Source: Paralithodes platypus
Taxonomy: Eukaryota; Arthropoda; Malacostraca; Decapoda; Lithodidae
Length of the DNA: 64,000 nucleotides
Assembly: GCA_032716605.1 (NCBI GenBank)
Contig: CM064480.1
Coordinates: forward strand, 46,617,372 to 46,681,371
Direction of reading: 5' to 3'
The notes beneath the pieces were generated by a model, which saw only the letters and a program-made list of their open reading frames with translations, was not told the DNA's origin and searched no databases. Position numbers and translations under genes: made by a program. Shown piece after piece: positions 11,707 to 22,776 of the stretch. Each line of letters begins with the position of its first letter. Positions within the stretch are counted from its first letter, which is position 1.

Positions 11707-13445
11707 GAGAGAGAAGTATTGAATTGTTTAGATAAACTCAAGGTAAATAAAACGCCTGGACCTGATACAATCTCGCCTAGAGTTCTAAAGGAAGCTAAGG
11801 ATGAGCTCTCTAAACCACTGACATTACTATTCAATAAATCCTTGCAGTCTGGAACTATGCCCGATCAGTGGAAGCTAGCCAACGTAACACCGATATTCAA
11901 AAAAGGCAGCAAATCCCTACCCAGTAACTATCGTCCAATTAGCTTAACCTCAGTTGTATGTAAAATGCTAGAAACGGTCATACGAGACAGACTCGTAAAT
12001 CACTTAGAGGAAAATAACATACTTAAAGATACTCAACACGGCTTTCGTAAAAAACGTTCCTGTTTAACAAACCTCTTAGACTTCTTCCACGATATCCTCA
12101 ACCTCTACGATGAGAGTAAAGCTGTAGATATTATATACCTTGATTTTCAAAAGGCCTTTGACAAAGTTCCCCACAAACGTTTACTGCTAAAACTAAAAGC
12201 GCATGGAATACAAGACGGTGTGTTGAAATGGATAGAAAATTGGCTCAGCGACAGAAAGCAAAGAGTAGTCATAAACGGTAAGGCATCAAAATGGACCAAT
12301 GTAAGTAGCGGGGTACCCCAGGGATCGGTACTAGGACCAATTCTCTTTCTAATTTACATCAACGACATAGATGAGGGTCTCACCTGTACAATCTCAAAAT
12401 TTGCTGACGATACAAAAATTGCAAATAGCGTACTCTCAAAAGAACAAGTTGACGATATGCAACACAATCTAGATAAATTGTCATGTTGGGCCCAAATTTG
12501 GCAAATGAGTTTCAATGCGGATAAATGTAAAGTACTACATATCGGATACCTAAATGAGAAAGCAAACTATTCGATGAATGGCACTCAGCTTAAGAATGTA
12601 AACAGAGAAACCGATCTGGGAGTAACAATATCGAGTAACCTAAAACCGAGTCAACAATGTTCAGAAGTTGTTAAGAAGGCAAACAAAATAATTGGCTTTA
12701 TAGGCAGGTCATTTGAGCATAAATCCAAAGAAGTTATCCTAACCCTTTACAATTCATTAGTCCGCCCTCTTCTGGAATACTGCGTTCAATCCTGGTGCCC
12801 TTATTACCAAAAAGATATAAACAAGCTAGAACGAGTTCAACGTAGAGTTACCAAAATGATACCTAGCCTAAAGAACAAACCATACGAAGAGCGTCTTAGA
12901 GAATTAAATCTATTTCCTTTAACCCAGCGCAGATTAAGAGGTGACTTAATTCAAGTGTTCAAAATCATCAAAGGCATCGACAATATGAACTGTAGTAAGT
13001 ACTTCACTATTGACCAATCTAATTACACGCGGGGAAACGGTTGCAAAATTATTGGTAAATCTTTTAACTCACACGAATCTAAGAATTTCTTCTTCAATCG
13101 AGTTGTCAACTTGTGGAATGGGCTTCCCCGAAACGTTATAGACTGCATCACCGTTGATTCATTTAAACTCCGCCTAGACAAATATCTCGCATCAAACCCG
13201 CGACTGACTGCGTTTGTAAATGAATAACTTTATTTTATCCCCCCCTCAGTTACTAACCCATCTGTCCCCTACTAACTTCCTAATCCTGCCACGGACATTA
13301 GTTCCAGGGCAGTAATTCCCTTTCCAATGTTCCCTTACCCACTCTAAACCACTGTTTGGACACTTGATCCTCAGTGTTTTGGAGGACAAGCAACCTAGAA
13401 GGGTCACTAGATTTGTTGTTGCTTGATTTCCTTTGTACTCCTTTG
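11707..13445 (+). mobile_element. CR1-like LINE, 5'-truncated, nested
   Basis: The element carries most of a reverse transcriptase ORF plus a 218-base 3' UTR that ends in a short tandem run of the word CCTTTGTACTC. It is flanked by CTCTCG on both sides (11701 and 13446 region), a 6-base target duplication within LINE-X. A shorter, nearly identical 3' copy lies at 57997-58525, so the family was active recently. Confidence 0.8.
11719..13227 (+). CDS. LINE reverse transcriptase ORF2 (CR1-like), partial
   Basis: RNA-dependent DNA polymerase of a non-LTR retrotransposon, which copies element RNA at a nicked target. About 502 codons are open without a stop. Visible RT motifs are NYRPIS (residues 70-75), the catalytic Asp in YLDFQKAFD (140-148), GVPQGSVLGPILFLIYIND (198-216) and the catalytic FADD (228-231). 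The C-terminal part has RRLRGDLIQVFKI and the LINE tail VNLWNGLP. The N-terminal endonuclease is missing, so the copy is 5'-truncated. The frame is already open upstream of 11719, so there is no true start codon here. Intactness suggests a young insertion. The CR1 assignment versus related clades is by eye. Confidence 0.85.
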   Translation: MNCLDKLKVNKTPGPDTISPRVLKEAKDELSKPLTLLFNKSLQSGTMPDQWKLANVTPIFKKGSKSLPSNYRPISLTSVVCKMLETVIRDRLVNHLEENNILKDTQHGFRKKRSCLTNLLDFFHDILNLYDESKAVDIIYLDFQKAFDKVPHKRLLLKLKAHGIQDGVLKWIENWLSDRKQRVVINGKASKWTNVSSGVPQGSVLGPILFLIYINDIDEGLTCTISKFADDTKIANSVLSKEQVDDMQHNLDKLSCWAQIWQMSFNADKCKVLHIGYLNEKANYSMNGTQLKNVNRETDLGVTISSNLKPSQQCSEVVKKANKIIGFIGRSFEHKSKEVILTLYNSLVRPLLEYCVQSWCPYYQKDINKLERVQRRVTKMIPSLKNKPYEERLRELNLFPLTQRRLRGDLIQVFKIIKGIDNMNCSKYFTIDQSNYTRGNGCKIIGKSFNSHESKNFFFNRVVNLWNGLPRNVIDCITVDSFKLRLDKYLASNPRLTAFVNE

Positions 13446-13836
13446 TACTCTCGCTATTCTATCGCTACTATAATAATCAGTGTTCCTCAGAGCTTTTCCA
13501 GTGTATACCACCTCCTTTACGTAGGGCACGGGGTACCCATCTTGCAACACAATCCCACCCCTACTCTGTGCAACTTTCCAACCCAAGAGTGAAACGTTAC
13601 TCTCAAACTTTCTTCTATTCAACAGCTGAGCTCTGGAACTCTCTCCCAGAATCAGTCTTTCCCTCTTCCTATGACTTAAATTGCTTCAAACTCCGTGTGT
13701 CCAGGCATTTTGGCTCGAACGTCCCTTGATTTTGGCCCTGTCACTCTTTCAACTATGAGGGAGGCACTCGTTATAGGCAGTTCTGCCTTTTGCCTCCCTC
13801 ACTTAAATAGAAAAAAAAAAAAAAAAAAAAAAAAAA
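13446..13836 (+). pseudogene. Inner LINE-X copy, 3' end with poly(A)
   Basis: This continues 10996-11706 after the CR1-like insert. It encodes the C-terminal tail (FFYSTAELWNSLPES, FKLRVSRHFGSNVP), then a short 3' UTR and a run of about 26 A at 13811-13836. The A tail abuts the inverted outer LINE-X, as expected for insertion by target-primed reverse transcription. Confidence 0.8.
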
Positions 13837-14948
13837 GCTATGCGGAGGTGTGGAACCCACGGAGATCGTTGAGCACACCTAACTTCGGGGAAGCTGTATT
13901 AGCAAGAGTGGTATTATGATCTGATGAAAAAGATACAAGAATATTGGAAGAAGATGAAGATTTGATTTGTGTATTGTTGAAGAGTAATTAATATTCTTGT
14001 GGAAGATTGCGATGGGTAGATAAAGGGAGCAATTGGGTCTTGGAGGCATTGACAGTTTTTCTCTGCCCCAATCAGAACTAATTGAGAGATCAGAAGACAG
14101 GCATGCTATGGCCTCGTCACGTGACTTTTGGAGTGATTGCAAGCTGGTTTGTTATGAAAAACTAGTTGAATAGTGTAAGATAGAGTTATCAGTATATGAG
14201 AGGATAGGACTAGCAGTATAGTTGAGGAGACCATTAATGCATTTTTGAAAGAGCACTGTAGAAAGGACAGAAGCCTAAGGAACACTTGATTTGATAGGTT
14301 ATGGAAGTGAGCGATGGCCGTCCACAACTGAAGATATGGAATGGTTAGAAAGGAAATTGGAGACAAAGGCACAGATAGAGGGATAGAAACCGAAGGAGGG
14401 CAGTTTGGAAATTAAATATTTATGCCAGATTCTATCAAAGGCTTTCGATATGTCTAGCACAATAGAAAAAGTCTCATCGAAGTCCCGAAGTGAGGATGAC
14501 CAAGAGTTAGTAAGATAAGAAAGAAGATCAACAGTAGAGCGACCCTTAAGGAAACCATACTGGCGATCTGGAAATAGATTATGGGAAAATAAATGTTTAA
14601 AAAATTTTGAATTAAGAATAGTTTCAAAGATGTTATAGATGCAAGAAATGAGAGCAACTGGATGATAGAGGGTTGAGAGCGGTATCCCTTCTTTGGGACA
14701 GGTTGAATGAGAGCAATCTTCCAGTAAGAAGGAAAGACGTTAGAGGAGAGACAGAGACGAAAGTGTTTGCCTAGGCAGGGAGTTAACACGGATTAAAAGT
14801 TTTTGAGCACAACATGAGGAACACCATCCGGTCCGAGCGCTGTCTTAGTATTTAGCCCAGAGAGGGCAGAAAGTATATCCTTTGAAGATATTACGATAAA
14901 AAGCATAAGTGAGAGGGGGGTGGAGAAGAAAGAATAGCACTAGAATCA
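13837..14948 (-). pseudogene. Outer LINE-X copy, RT part (minus)
   Basis: Read on the minus strand with several frameshifts and stops, this gives a Jockey-type RT: TALGPDGVPHVVLK, then FPSYWKIALIQPVPKKG, then a QYGF-like region, then LDISKAFDRIWH, then SVVDGHRSLPHP. The conserved GVPQGSV block that should follow is disrupted. It continues at 10995 in the same orientation. The 5' end near 14948 lies in a split family B MITE. Confidence 0.7.
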
Positions 14949-15015
14949 TCCTAGGCACGAAAGGTACTAAGATTGACACAAAAATGGGGCAAAAGGTCTT
15001 AAACTAGCCAAACTG
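14949..15015 (-). mobile_element. Family B MITE, right half (split by LINE)
   Basis: CCTAGGCACGAAAGGT and AAAATGGGGCAAAAGGTCTT match the second half of family B in the same orientation as 10291-10453. The distal end is lost, so the TTAA terminus is not visible here. Confidence 0.6.
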
Positions 15016-16512
15016 TAGACTCGGTTTGACACCTTGTCATTAGCCTCTTTCTGCACTCAACTATATCAGCACCCATGATAAGCATTTGAGAATACTTGTA
15101 CGATCGCGCTAATAATGTACCAGCTGTCAATACGTTTGGCTCGCTCTGTGCTGTATTTATGTCTGTCAGATGTTGAATACGGTGGGTAAGATTAGGAATA
15201 TGTTTGTATATTTTACTCGATATGAAGTAATGAAGCTTAGATATTGCTGATACCAATTATTGATCAAAACATACTTGGTGCCCAGACATCACTTATTAGC
15301 GCGACTGTACACTCTAAGATACAAATCCTGGCCCAATAAGATACCTCGAACAACATAATGCACCTCGAATGCAAATATTAGGTACAGAATTAATGAGAAG
15401 ATTCGATTCGGTTCGGGATAGCTACGAAATCTTGAGGTCACGATTTATGACCTAGAGTGCACAGAATACATAGTTTGGTCTATGGTTCTAAATTCCATGT
15501 GATCGAAAATATAACATTACCCTGTGGTTTGATAATTACGGCACCAAAATGGCGTCCAAAGAAGAGGATGGCCAGTCGCCCTTACTGCAGGATCTCTAGG
15601 GTGCAACAGAATAGAGGAGAATGGATTTAGGAGCCGGAGGAATGCTCTTAATTAACTCTCTTTTTGACTCTCAGAATTGCCTTTACTCGCAAACCAATCC
15701 AGCCCACGGCCCTGCGTGCATATTATACAGATTCTCGCAATATATACATCAATAACAGCACTGAGTAAGACACACACACACACACACACACAGATCTAGC
15801 ACCTCTCGCTCAATGGTACCGTTCCCGTCTGCTACCCTCGCTCAGGTTAGTGAAGGGTTTCTGAGATTTATGCCGGCGGTTATTATATCCATTGAGCAAA
15901 GAGATGGGTAATTGTCACTGGTAATAATTATCTAGAAAGCGGGACAGTACGAGGCTAAAACCTCATATACTATATACTACAATAATTATGAGTACAAATA
16001 TGAGTAAATACGCGCTCGCACACACCTACACACACATAATATCGGATAATATAAGCTCTAATAAGCTCCTTACAGGAGGGTGATAGCTGGCGAGAGATCC
16101 TCAAGGATCCTCAAGATCGTAGGTGAATAACACACACGCACACAGTCAATGATACAAATATTTTGATTACAACTAGGTATTGATTATATTTTCTAGCATT
16201 ATCATTTATCGATTTTCTGCGTACAGTATATATTTAAAGTTGAAAACTTCACTTCATATGCTTATTTAAAGTTATCAAATATACATTTTAACTAGTTCCT
16301 ATGGAGATATGATACAACAAAATATTATCCGTCATGAAAGATATAACAACAACTAATATATCTTAACCTTTGAAGCTGCACGATCTCCAAATTTCGGGCA
16401 GTTTGGAAAAGCCGAATCGCACCGAGCTACGACAGCTTGTTCCGTCAGGTTTGGGCAATATTTGATGAGATGCCAGAGGTCTATAATATTTAGGTCCGGG
16501 TGGCTTCGAAAA
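15016..16512. other. No gene recognised; (CA)n at 15770-15791
   Basis: Unique-looking AT-rich sequence with a short CA microsatellite and scattered CACACA words near 16018-16040 and 16130-16144. No coding motif seen. Confidence 0.45.
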
Positions 16513-17216
16513 CCTAACCCTTCCAATACTCGGTGGCGTCGTTTTTACTTTAATAATGCTACTATTAGACGATTTTAACTAGTTTTTAAAAAGCATCCAG
16601 CAATTAACCCCTCTGGACCGGTCTCGCCTTGTAAAAGGACAGCCCTGAAACCTGGGGAATTAGGCCGAAAAACGTTGTAATAGGCTAGCCCTATCTTTGT
16701 TATTTTAACTGCTAAAGAATTCACACACATCTCAAAACGTAGCCCTGTTTCGTATTGGTAGGCTGGCGTTGAGTAGAGCTCTTTAGGTCAACTGGTTCAG
16801 TTGTGATGACGATTTCAGTGGAGAAAGTTATGATGCGATGTTAGCAATATCGGACATTTATATACACTAATTTAGTCTTAGCAGACAACATCAACAAACC
16901 TCCGACTTCTCCTTCTTGATTTTGAAGGTGCGTGTCGCTCCGACCGGCTTTGTTTACATACGGTTCGACTCTCGGCTTTCAAACCACGCTTAATAGGCTT
17001 TCAAGCTTATGGATTTCAGAAGCCCATCCGGAACTCACAGCACGAGTTTGTTATGGGCTGCTGGAAGCCCAACCGGGTACAGAGGTTAAATTAACAGGCT
17101 TCAAACTATCTAATTTAACCCCTTTTACTGCCACTGATCCGTAAACTACAAAATCGTCTAAATATAGCTAGAATAAAACAAAGAAGGCGTCACTGGTACT
17201 GTACAGAAGGGGTTAT
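16513..17216. mobile_element. TTAA MITE family A copy, split by family D
   Basis: The two outer parts (16513-16603 and 17091-17216) together give the family A order: CTAACCCTTCCAATACTCGG, CTACTATTAGACGATTTTA, CATCCAGCAATTAA, TTTTACTGCCACTG, AAAATCGTCTAAATATAGCT, CGTCACTGGTACTG and GGGGTTAT. Related whole copies lie at 44729-44943 and 63420-63631. The outer TTAA sites are degraded. Confidence 0.65.
16604..17094 (-). mobile_element. TTAA-flanked MITE, family D copy 2
   Basis: Inserted at the CAATTAACAG site of the family A element, with TTAA at 16604-16607 and 17091-17094. It starts CCCCTCTGGACCGG and ends near GGGTACAGAGG. Its body is the reverse complement of family D copy 1 (30289-30773); both hold GCTTTGTTTACAT-type and AACTGGTTCAGTTGTGATGA-type blocks. 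Non-coding. Confidence 0.75.
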
Positions 17217-17412
17217 GGCTATGATTTATGTCCTAGACCTAGAGTGTACTGTACCAGATACTTACAGTCTATATCTTCTATTTGTGCACACTCTGGAGGG
17301 GAAGGAGGAGGAGGGTAAGGGGGTGGAGAGAGAGGAGGGTGGGGGGAGAGGAGATGGGTAAGGAGGAGGTTTGGTATAAGCCGATTTGATTAATCCTAGC
17401 TCACGTGTTTTT

Positions 17413-17413
<1 letters not shown>
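17217..17413. other. Purine-rich spacer
   Basis: G/A-rich on the plus strand (17290-17370), with no gene. Confidence 0.5.
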
Positions 17414-17488
<75 letters not shown>

Positions 17489-17499
17489 CAGAGAGAGAA
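17414..17499. repeat. (TA)n-(GA)n compound microsatellite
   Basis: A TA run to about 17470 passes directly into GA repeats. Confidence 0.95.
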
Positions 17500-17896
17500 T
17501 AATAATTATAATAGTAATTGAAGTAAAAATGGTGGGGACCAATCACCGATCAGAATTTTGCCCAGGAAAATGAGAGGAAAGGGTGTCAAGAATATCACAA
17601 AAGTCTCCCCAGAGCGGCAGCCAAACAGCAGCCTGGCTTTGATCCTGCCGACATTCAAATTAAACAGTAAACAGTACTGAGATTGGCTAACTTCTAACTC
17701 GCTTTCATTTACCTCCCGCACAATTTACCACGTCAAAAAGCATCCTATTACCACTGTACCAGCCCCACACTCCCATCAGCCACTTAAAAATGTGGGAAAT
17801 GTATTGCCGAGGTACTGTTAGGGTGAAATAAAACAGGAAGAGGGGAAGCGATAAAAATCAAATCTGCCACGCGGCTACCTGTTCACTCACCCAGCC

Positions 17897-17935
17897 GGCT
17901 CGACCAATCAGCAATCCGCGCGATTATATAAGGAG
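17897..17935 (+). promoter_or_regulatory. Possible CCAAT/TATA promoter
   Basis: GACCAATCAGC at about 17902 is followed about 20 bases later by GATTATATAAGGAGG, a TATA-box-like word. It lies just upstream of a 5S-rRNA-like segment. The spacing is tighter than usual for CCAAT-TATA pairs, so this is tentative. Confidence 0.3.
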
Positions 17936-17977
17936 GAAGGCATGGCCTGTGGCAAGTGGCAACCCTGGCCTGCGTGG

Positions 17978-18055
17978 TTGGCATCGCTGGTTTCGATCAG
18001 CGGGGTTAAGCTACGTAGGGTCTGGTCAGTAGCTGGATGGGTGACCGCCTGGTAC
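17978..18055 (+). repeat. 5S rRNA-derived segment (pseudogene or SINE3-like)
   Basis: TTTCGATCAGCGGGGTTAAG, then TGGTCAGTAGCTGGATGGG and TGACCGCCTGG, follow the 3' two thirds of eukaryotic 5S rRNA, including the internal Pol III control box with GGATGGGTGACC. The 5' third is absent and several paired positions differ, so it cannot be a working 5S gene. Confidence 0.7.
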
Positions 18056-18172
18056 CAGCACAGCAGTTGGTTGTGGGGCCCGGTACCAGCACAGCAGTAG
18101 CTGGTTGGGTTGTGGGGCCCGGTACCAGCACAGCAGTAGCTGGATGGGTGAACGCCCGGCACCAGCACAGAT
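18028..18172 (+). repeat. Tandem repeats of the 5S-derived 3' end
   Basis: The word GTACCAGCACAGCAGTAGCT, with GGATGGGTGA and GTGGGGCCCG variants, recurs about four times with unequal spacing. The array appears to have grown from the end of the adjacent 5S-like segment. Confidence 0.65.
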
Positions 18173-18562
18173 CAGATGTTGCCACACATACATGGGGTGG
18201 GTGAAATTTCCTTGGCTTGCCACCAGGGTCCAAGTAGCCCAGGAGTGTTGAACAAACTCCAATCCCAGTGTAGTTCCGTCTCACTAAGACGAAAATGAGT
18301 ACCTGGCTTCGTTGTGGCTCAAATAAATTCAGGTACTTGGTTGGTGGCTTCCTGCTACCACCAAACACACGAGAATGAGAACTTGGTTAGCCACCAAGAT
18401 TGCTCATGAGTCATTGGGCTGGCTTTCTCTTGTGTTAGCCTTGTCCCACCCAGAATGTAAAAGTGGGCACCTGGAGTGTAAAATCGGCTTTGGCATGGTC
18501 GTATCCTGGGGTAAATTTGATTACTTGTCTCACCTTTACTATATTCCCTGTCTGTCTTTCCT

Positions 18563-19075
18563 GTGACACCTTCATCTCCTACTACAACTCATTTCCTCAC
18601 CCCCTACTACTTCCTCTGTCCCAACTCTAGTATTCGAGGCATTGGGGTGATCAAAATTATATTACTTGTCGCACCTTTACTATATTCCCTGTCTGCCTGT
18701 CCTGGGACTTCACTTCATGACACGGTACAGTACAGTACACCTCGTTTCCATTCCATCCAACCTGGAGGGATTGTGACAGGGAAATCGCCAGGTAATCCAA
18801 GCACTGTGGAGGACCCATATTCAGCACCAAAGGAGAATGTTACCAAGCCTGCCTTCGCTCCCATCCACCTCAAGTATCAAGTAGCCCTGCTTCACACCTC
18901 ATCACAATCAATCCCCGGCCAGAACCAGTTGGTGGAAGACAAAGACGAGTACAGCAGAGTGTACTGGCCAGCAATGTTCATGAGGAGCCTTCCAGGGCCC
19001 GCAAGGTTTTACTGGGTCACCTCCCCTAAAAATCGATGTGCCTTCTTGGGCAAAGACAATAAAGATTTACTATAG
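18563..19075 (+). CDS. Unidentified ORF, 170 codons
   Basis: I do not recognise this protein. It has a hydrophobic stretch at residues 28-45 (GVIKIILLVAPLLYSLSA) that could be a signal anchor, then a polar Pro/Ser-rich region and a C-terminal part with VYWPAMFMRSLPGPARFYW. An AATAAA lies at the stop codon (about 19060). The first 140 bases include a duplicated segment (TTTACTATATTCCCTGTCTG at about 18535 and 18668), so part of the frame may be repeat-derived. It could be chance; no start context or intron evidence supports expression. Confidence 0.2.
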   Translation: MTPSSPTTTHFLTPYYFLCPNSSIRGIGVIKIILLVAPLLYSLSACPGTSLHDTVQYSTPRFHSIQPGGIVTGKSPGNPSTVEDPYSAPKENVTKPAFAPIHLKYQVALLHTSSQSIPGQNQLVEDKDEYSRVYWPAMFMRSLPGPARFYWVTSPKNRCAFLGKDNKDLL

Positions 19076-19932
19076 ATGAAGACAACTGAAATGATGTGAT
19101 AAAATATATACTGAGTTGAATGCTAGCTTTCAATTGGTTAGTAAAGCGAAAGCTATCAGATAGTATTAGCGCTAGGATCAGTCAGCCAGATAATTAGTAG
19201 TTAAATGTGTATGGTAGTTCCCTAAGACTTTTTAGAGTGTATCTTAGCTTATGTAATCGGAAGGGTTCAACCCGCAACTATCTAAATAGAACAGGTATAT
19301 CAAGGCGCAGACAAATCTGACTCCAAGCAAAGGATGCATTACAGTAATTATACCCGCAATCTACTCGGGTTTGTAATTAGGGTTGTGTTTAGTCTAAATT
19401 AGCTTGAGCAATATTAAGGAGAAAGGTATAAAGGCCTGCCCATTTGGAAACTATTCTGTTAAAAAAGGAAATTGCATTATTACAACAATCTATATATATA
19501 ACCTCGTCGAAACATGCTATCGATTGCGCGTGATATCTATTAATGGAGGAATCAAAACATACATTATCCAATGCAAAGTTTTTCTTTTTAGTTAATAGCT
19601 ATTGCAACTTGAAACCAAAGTTGAGTCAAGTCAATCTTTGAATAGCGCCTACACAGATAGATTGTAATGTGAATAGACAGTTACAAAGGACACGTTTATA
19701 CTGTGCAATCATAGATATTCAGTCTCTTCTAGTTTGAACTTATTTTGACCCGGACCGAGAACCATTAACTATACGGAATATTAATTACTTTTTGAGTTCA
19801 TCAAATAAAGTATAAGTTTCTGATCAACTGTCAGATTATTTCTACCCTATTAGTATAAACCTTCTATAAATATATATACTACAGTAATACTAATAACAGT
19901 ATGACCACTAAGACGCCTAACTGCATATCCCA
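19076..19932. other. No gene recognised
   Basis: AT-rich unique sequence, with no motif found. Confidence 0.45.
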
Positions 19933-20303
19933 TTAAGGGGAGACAGACTATTTTTTGGTCTATTAATTAATGTATTCATATATTCTTTTAGTTTCCTCCC
20001 TAGACCTCCATCAAGCTTAGAAAAACACCCCCTAGACCCCCCTTCAAGATAAATTTGTACATTTTTCGGTAGAAAAATGTCCCGGCCAAAGGCCGATTCC
20101 TCTTAAAATTGCAGGCTCGCTATCGCTCGCCAGGAAATAATCGACACCTAAATGGCACGAAAGGTCTTAAAATTTACAACGAAATGGGGCAAAAGGTGTT
20201 AAAATCGCCAAACTAATGGGCCGAACGTCTTATAATCTCAAAACTAGTGGGGCTAAACATTAGGGAGAGGGGGGATCCAGAAAAACGGTCTTCCTCCCCT
20301 TAA
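19933..20303 (-). mobile_element. TTAA-flanked MITE, family B copy 3
   Basis: TTAAGGGGAGA at the left and CCTCCCCTTAA at the right, with the family core CTCGCTATCGCTCGCCAGG between. About 371 bp, non-coding, with TTAA on both sides. Confidence 0.85.
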
Positions 20304-20615
20304 GTCCACAATAAACCCCCAGTAATTCACCATGTTATTAGTTCTCCCCTGGTCTCCTATGTCTATTTTTTCCCAGCTGAGGGTAAATTGTCATGTTTCT
20401 ATCTTTATTATTCAGCTATAAGGTAGATTTTGTAGCGAAATATGATGTTAATTATGAAAACTTGGCATTGATAGGACACACAGCCATAGTAGTTTCATAT
20501 ATTTCCACTAAGTATCGAGAAATTAGGTACAAAGGGATTCAATTTACCATCATCTGGAAAAAAATAGAGTATAATACATCATCCTAATCCTGATATTTAG
20601 GATTTCAGTTGGCAA

Positions 20616-20750
20616 GTTAACTGTCTTCGTAGCGCAATGGATAAATGCACTGAATTTCGGTGTGAGCATCCTAGGTTCGAATCCCTGGACTGCCACATGT
20701 ATATGTTGATTTTATTAATTGAGTTTAGGAGTAAATTCGGTTGGTGGAGG
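20616..20750 (+). mobile_element. tRNA-related SINE, family 2 copy 1
   Basis: GTAGCGCAATGGATAAATGC (A-box region, 20629-20648), an anticodon-arm-like TGAATTTCGG and a B-box GGTTCGAATCCC (20674-20685) resemble tRNA-Arg(TCG). The segment and its 3' extension (TGTTGATTTTATTAATTGAG) recur at 48108-48245, so it is a dispersed repeat. The arms pair poorly for a functional tRNA. Confidence 0.6.
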
Positions 20751-21366
<616 letters not shown>

Positions 21367-21373
21367 ATAGGAG

Positions 21374-21485
21374 TTTTATAACCCCATACCCTGCACACAG
21401 CTTCCGGTTTGAGAGAGATAAGAGACGAGAGAGAGAGAGAGAGTTTTTTTAATAACCCCATACCCTGCACACAGCTTCAGGTTTG

Positions 21486-21490
<5 letters not shown>
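21374..21490. repeat. Duplicated microsatellite-flanking module
   Basis: A module of about 45 bases (CCCCATACCCTGCACACAGC then TTC(C/A)GGTTTGAGAGA) occurs at 21382-21416 and 21453-21489, each next to GA or TA repeats. A diverged third copy lies at about 23575-23612, also after GA-rich sequence. Confidence 0.7.

Positions 21491-21546
<56 letters not shown>
21489..21546. repeat. (TA)n microsatellite
   Basis: AT dinucleotide run of about 28 units. Confidence 0.95.
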
Positions 21547-21550
<4 letters not shown>

Positions 21551-22464
21551 AGGTGGCACCCAATTCGGTTACCCACCTGGCAGAGATTGGCCTTTTTTTA
21601 TATTTTTGTAGTTAAGCAGTTGGCTGCGGGGATTGTCCTATGGATATTCTTATTTAAGAAACAATATCTTCGCAATCATTGTATACGTTGCCTTTTACAA
21701 TACCCCATTAAACGCACAAGAGGTAGTAGAAGCTATTGGTATTATAAAGATGCAATATAAATAAACTTATATGAATAATGACAGGTATAAGACGAAATAC
21801 TCACAATAATAATGTATTCACTTACTATTTAAGACGATCTTTTGGTTATTTATCGATGTTTTCTACAATTCAAATGACTTGCATTAAGTAGATACATTCA
21901 TATAGAAAACAATGGTTTTCAAATTTATTGTAAGTTTTTTATTTTCTGATGTACCAACCTTATAAGATAGCCTACTTAAATAGAGAGCGACTTGATAATT
22001 AGAGGAAATTACGAACTAACAGACTATTCTCTATTATACGCTCTATATATCGACAACAAGATACTGACAACAATTTGGAGAACATGATCATCTTCTGGAT
22101 GTGCAGTATGTATCTACTTCATGTAAATGTTTTCAACTTTAGAAAAACATTGTAATATATTCGAAAAACGGTGTTAAATAAAGTGATTAAACCATTATTG
22201 TGCATATTCACTGTTATACTCATCATTATTCGTTCAACTATATTGGTATTACAACAAATACAAATATCATTAGCTTCTATTACTTATCCTGCATGTAATG
22301 GGTTATTAAAAGCAATGTATATAATGGTTGTAAAAATAATGTTTGTTACAGCAAAATATCCACAGGGCAATCCACGCAGCTAACTGCTTGACTACACAAA
22401 TGTATAGAAAAGTAGCATTGGTAGGTAATTTCTGCCAGGCGGGTAATGGAATTCTGCACCACCC

Positions 22465-22465
<1 letters not shown>
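21547..22465. other. No gene recognised
   Basis: AT-rich unique sequence, no element ends seen. Confidence 0.45.

Positions 22466-22539
<74 letters not shown>
22466..22539. repeat. (GA)n microsatellite
   Basis: Pure GA dinucleotide run of about 36 units. Confidence 0.95.
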
Positions 22540-22541
<2 letters not shown>

Positions 22542-22622
22542 AGCAGGTATCGATCAATAATATTCAAGGTCAATGGCAGAACATTTTCATGGGGAGTATC
22601 GAGATTGAGAGTTACATTGATG

Positions 22623-22776
22623 AGGTAAATGACACAAATGCAGAGTAGGACCCAAGTTTATTCAACGTTTCACCAGACACGGCTTCTTCAGGAATAACCT
22701 ATTTATTCCTGAAGAAGTCGTGTCTGGTGAAACGTTGAATAAACTTAGGTCCTACTCTGCATTTGTGTCATTACCT
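22623..22776. repeat. Near-perfect 74-bp palindrome with hammerhead-like motif
   Basis: Two arms of about 74 bases (22623-22696 and 22703-22776) are reverse complements with only about three differences and a 6-base spacer. Each arm encodes CCTGAAGAAG(C/T)CGTGTCTGG followed by TGAAACGTTGAATAAA, which resembles the hammerhead-type sequence (CTGANGA ... GAAAC) found in the pseudo-LTRs of Penelope-like elements. The CTGAAGA box differs from the active CTGATGA, so catalysis is doubtful. Confidence 0.75.

Noticed and set aside
10996..14948. Twin-priming inversion of a single LINE-X
   Set aside because: The two orientations overlap by well over 150 bases of the same region, and a poly(A) tail lies between them, so two separate insertions fit better.
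20622..20695. Functional tRNA-Arg gene
   Set aside because: The arms pair poorly and the same segment plus its non-tRNA 3' body is repeated at 48108-48245, so it is a SINE head.
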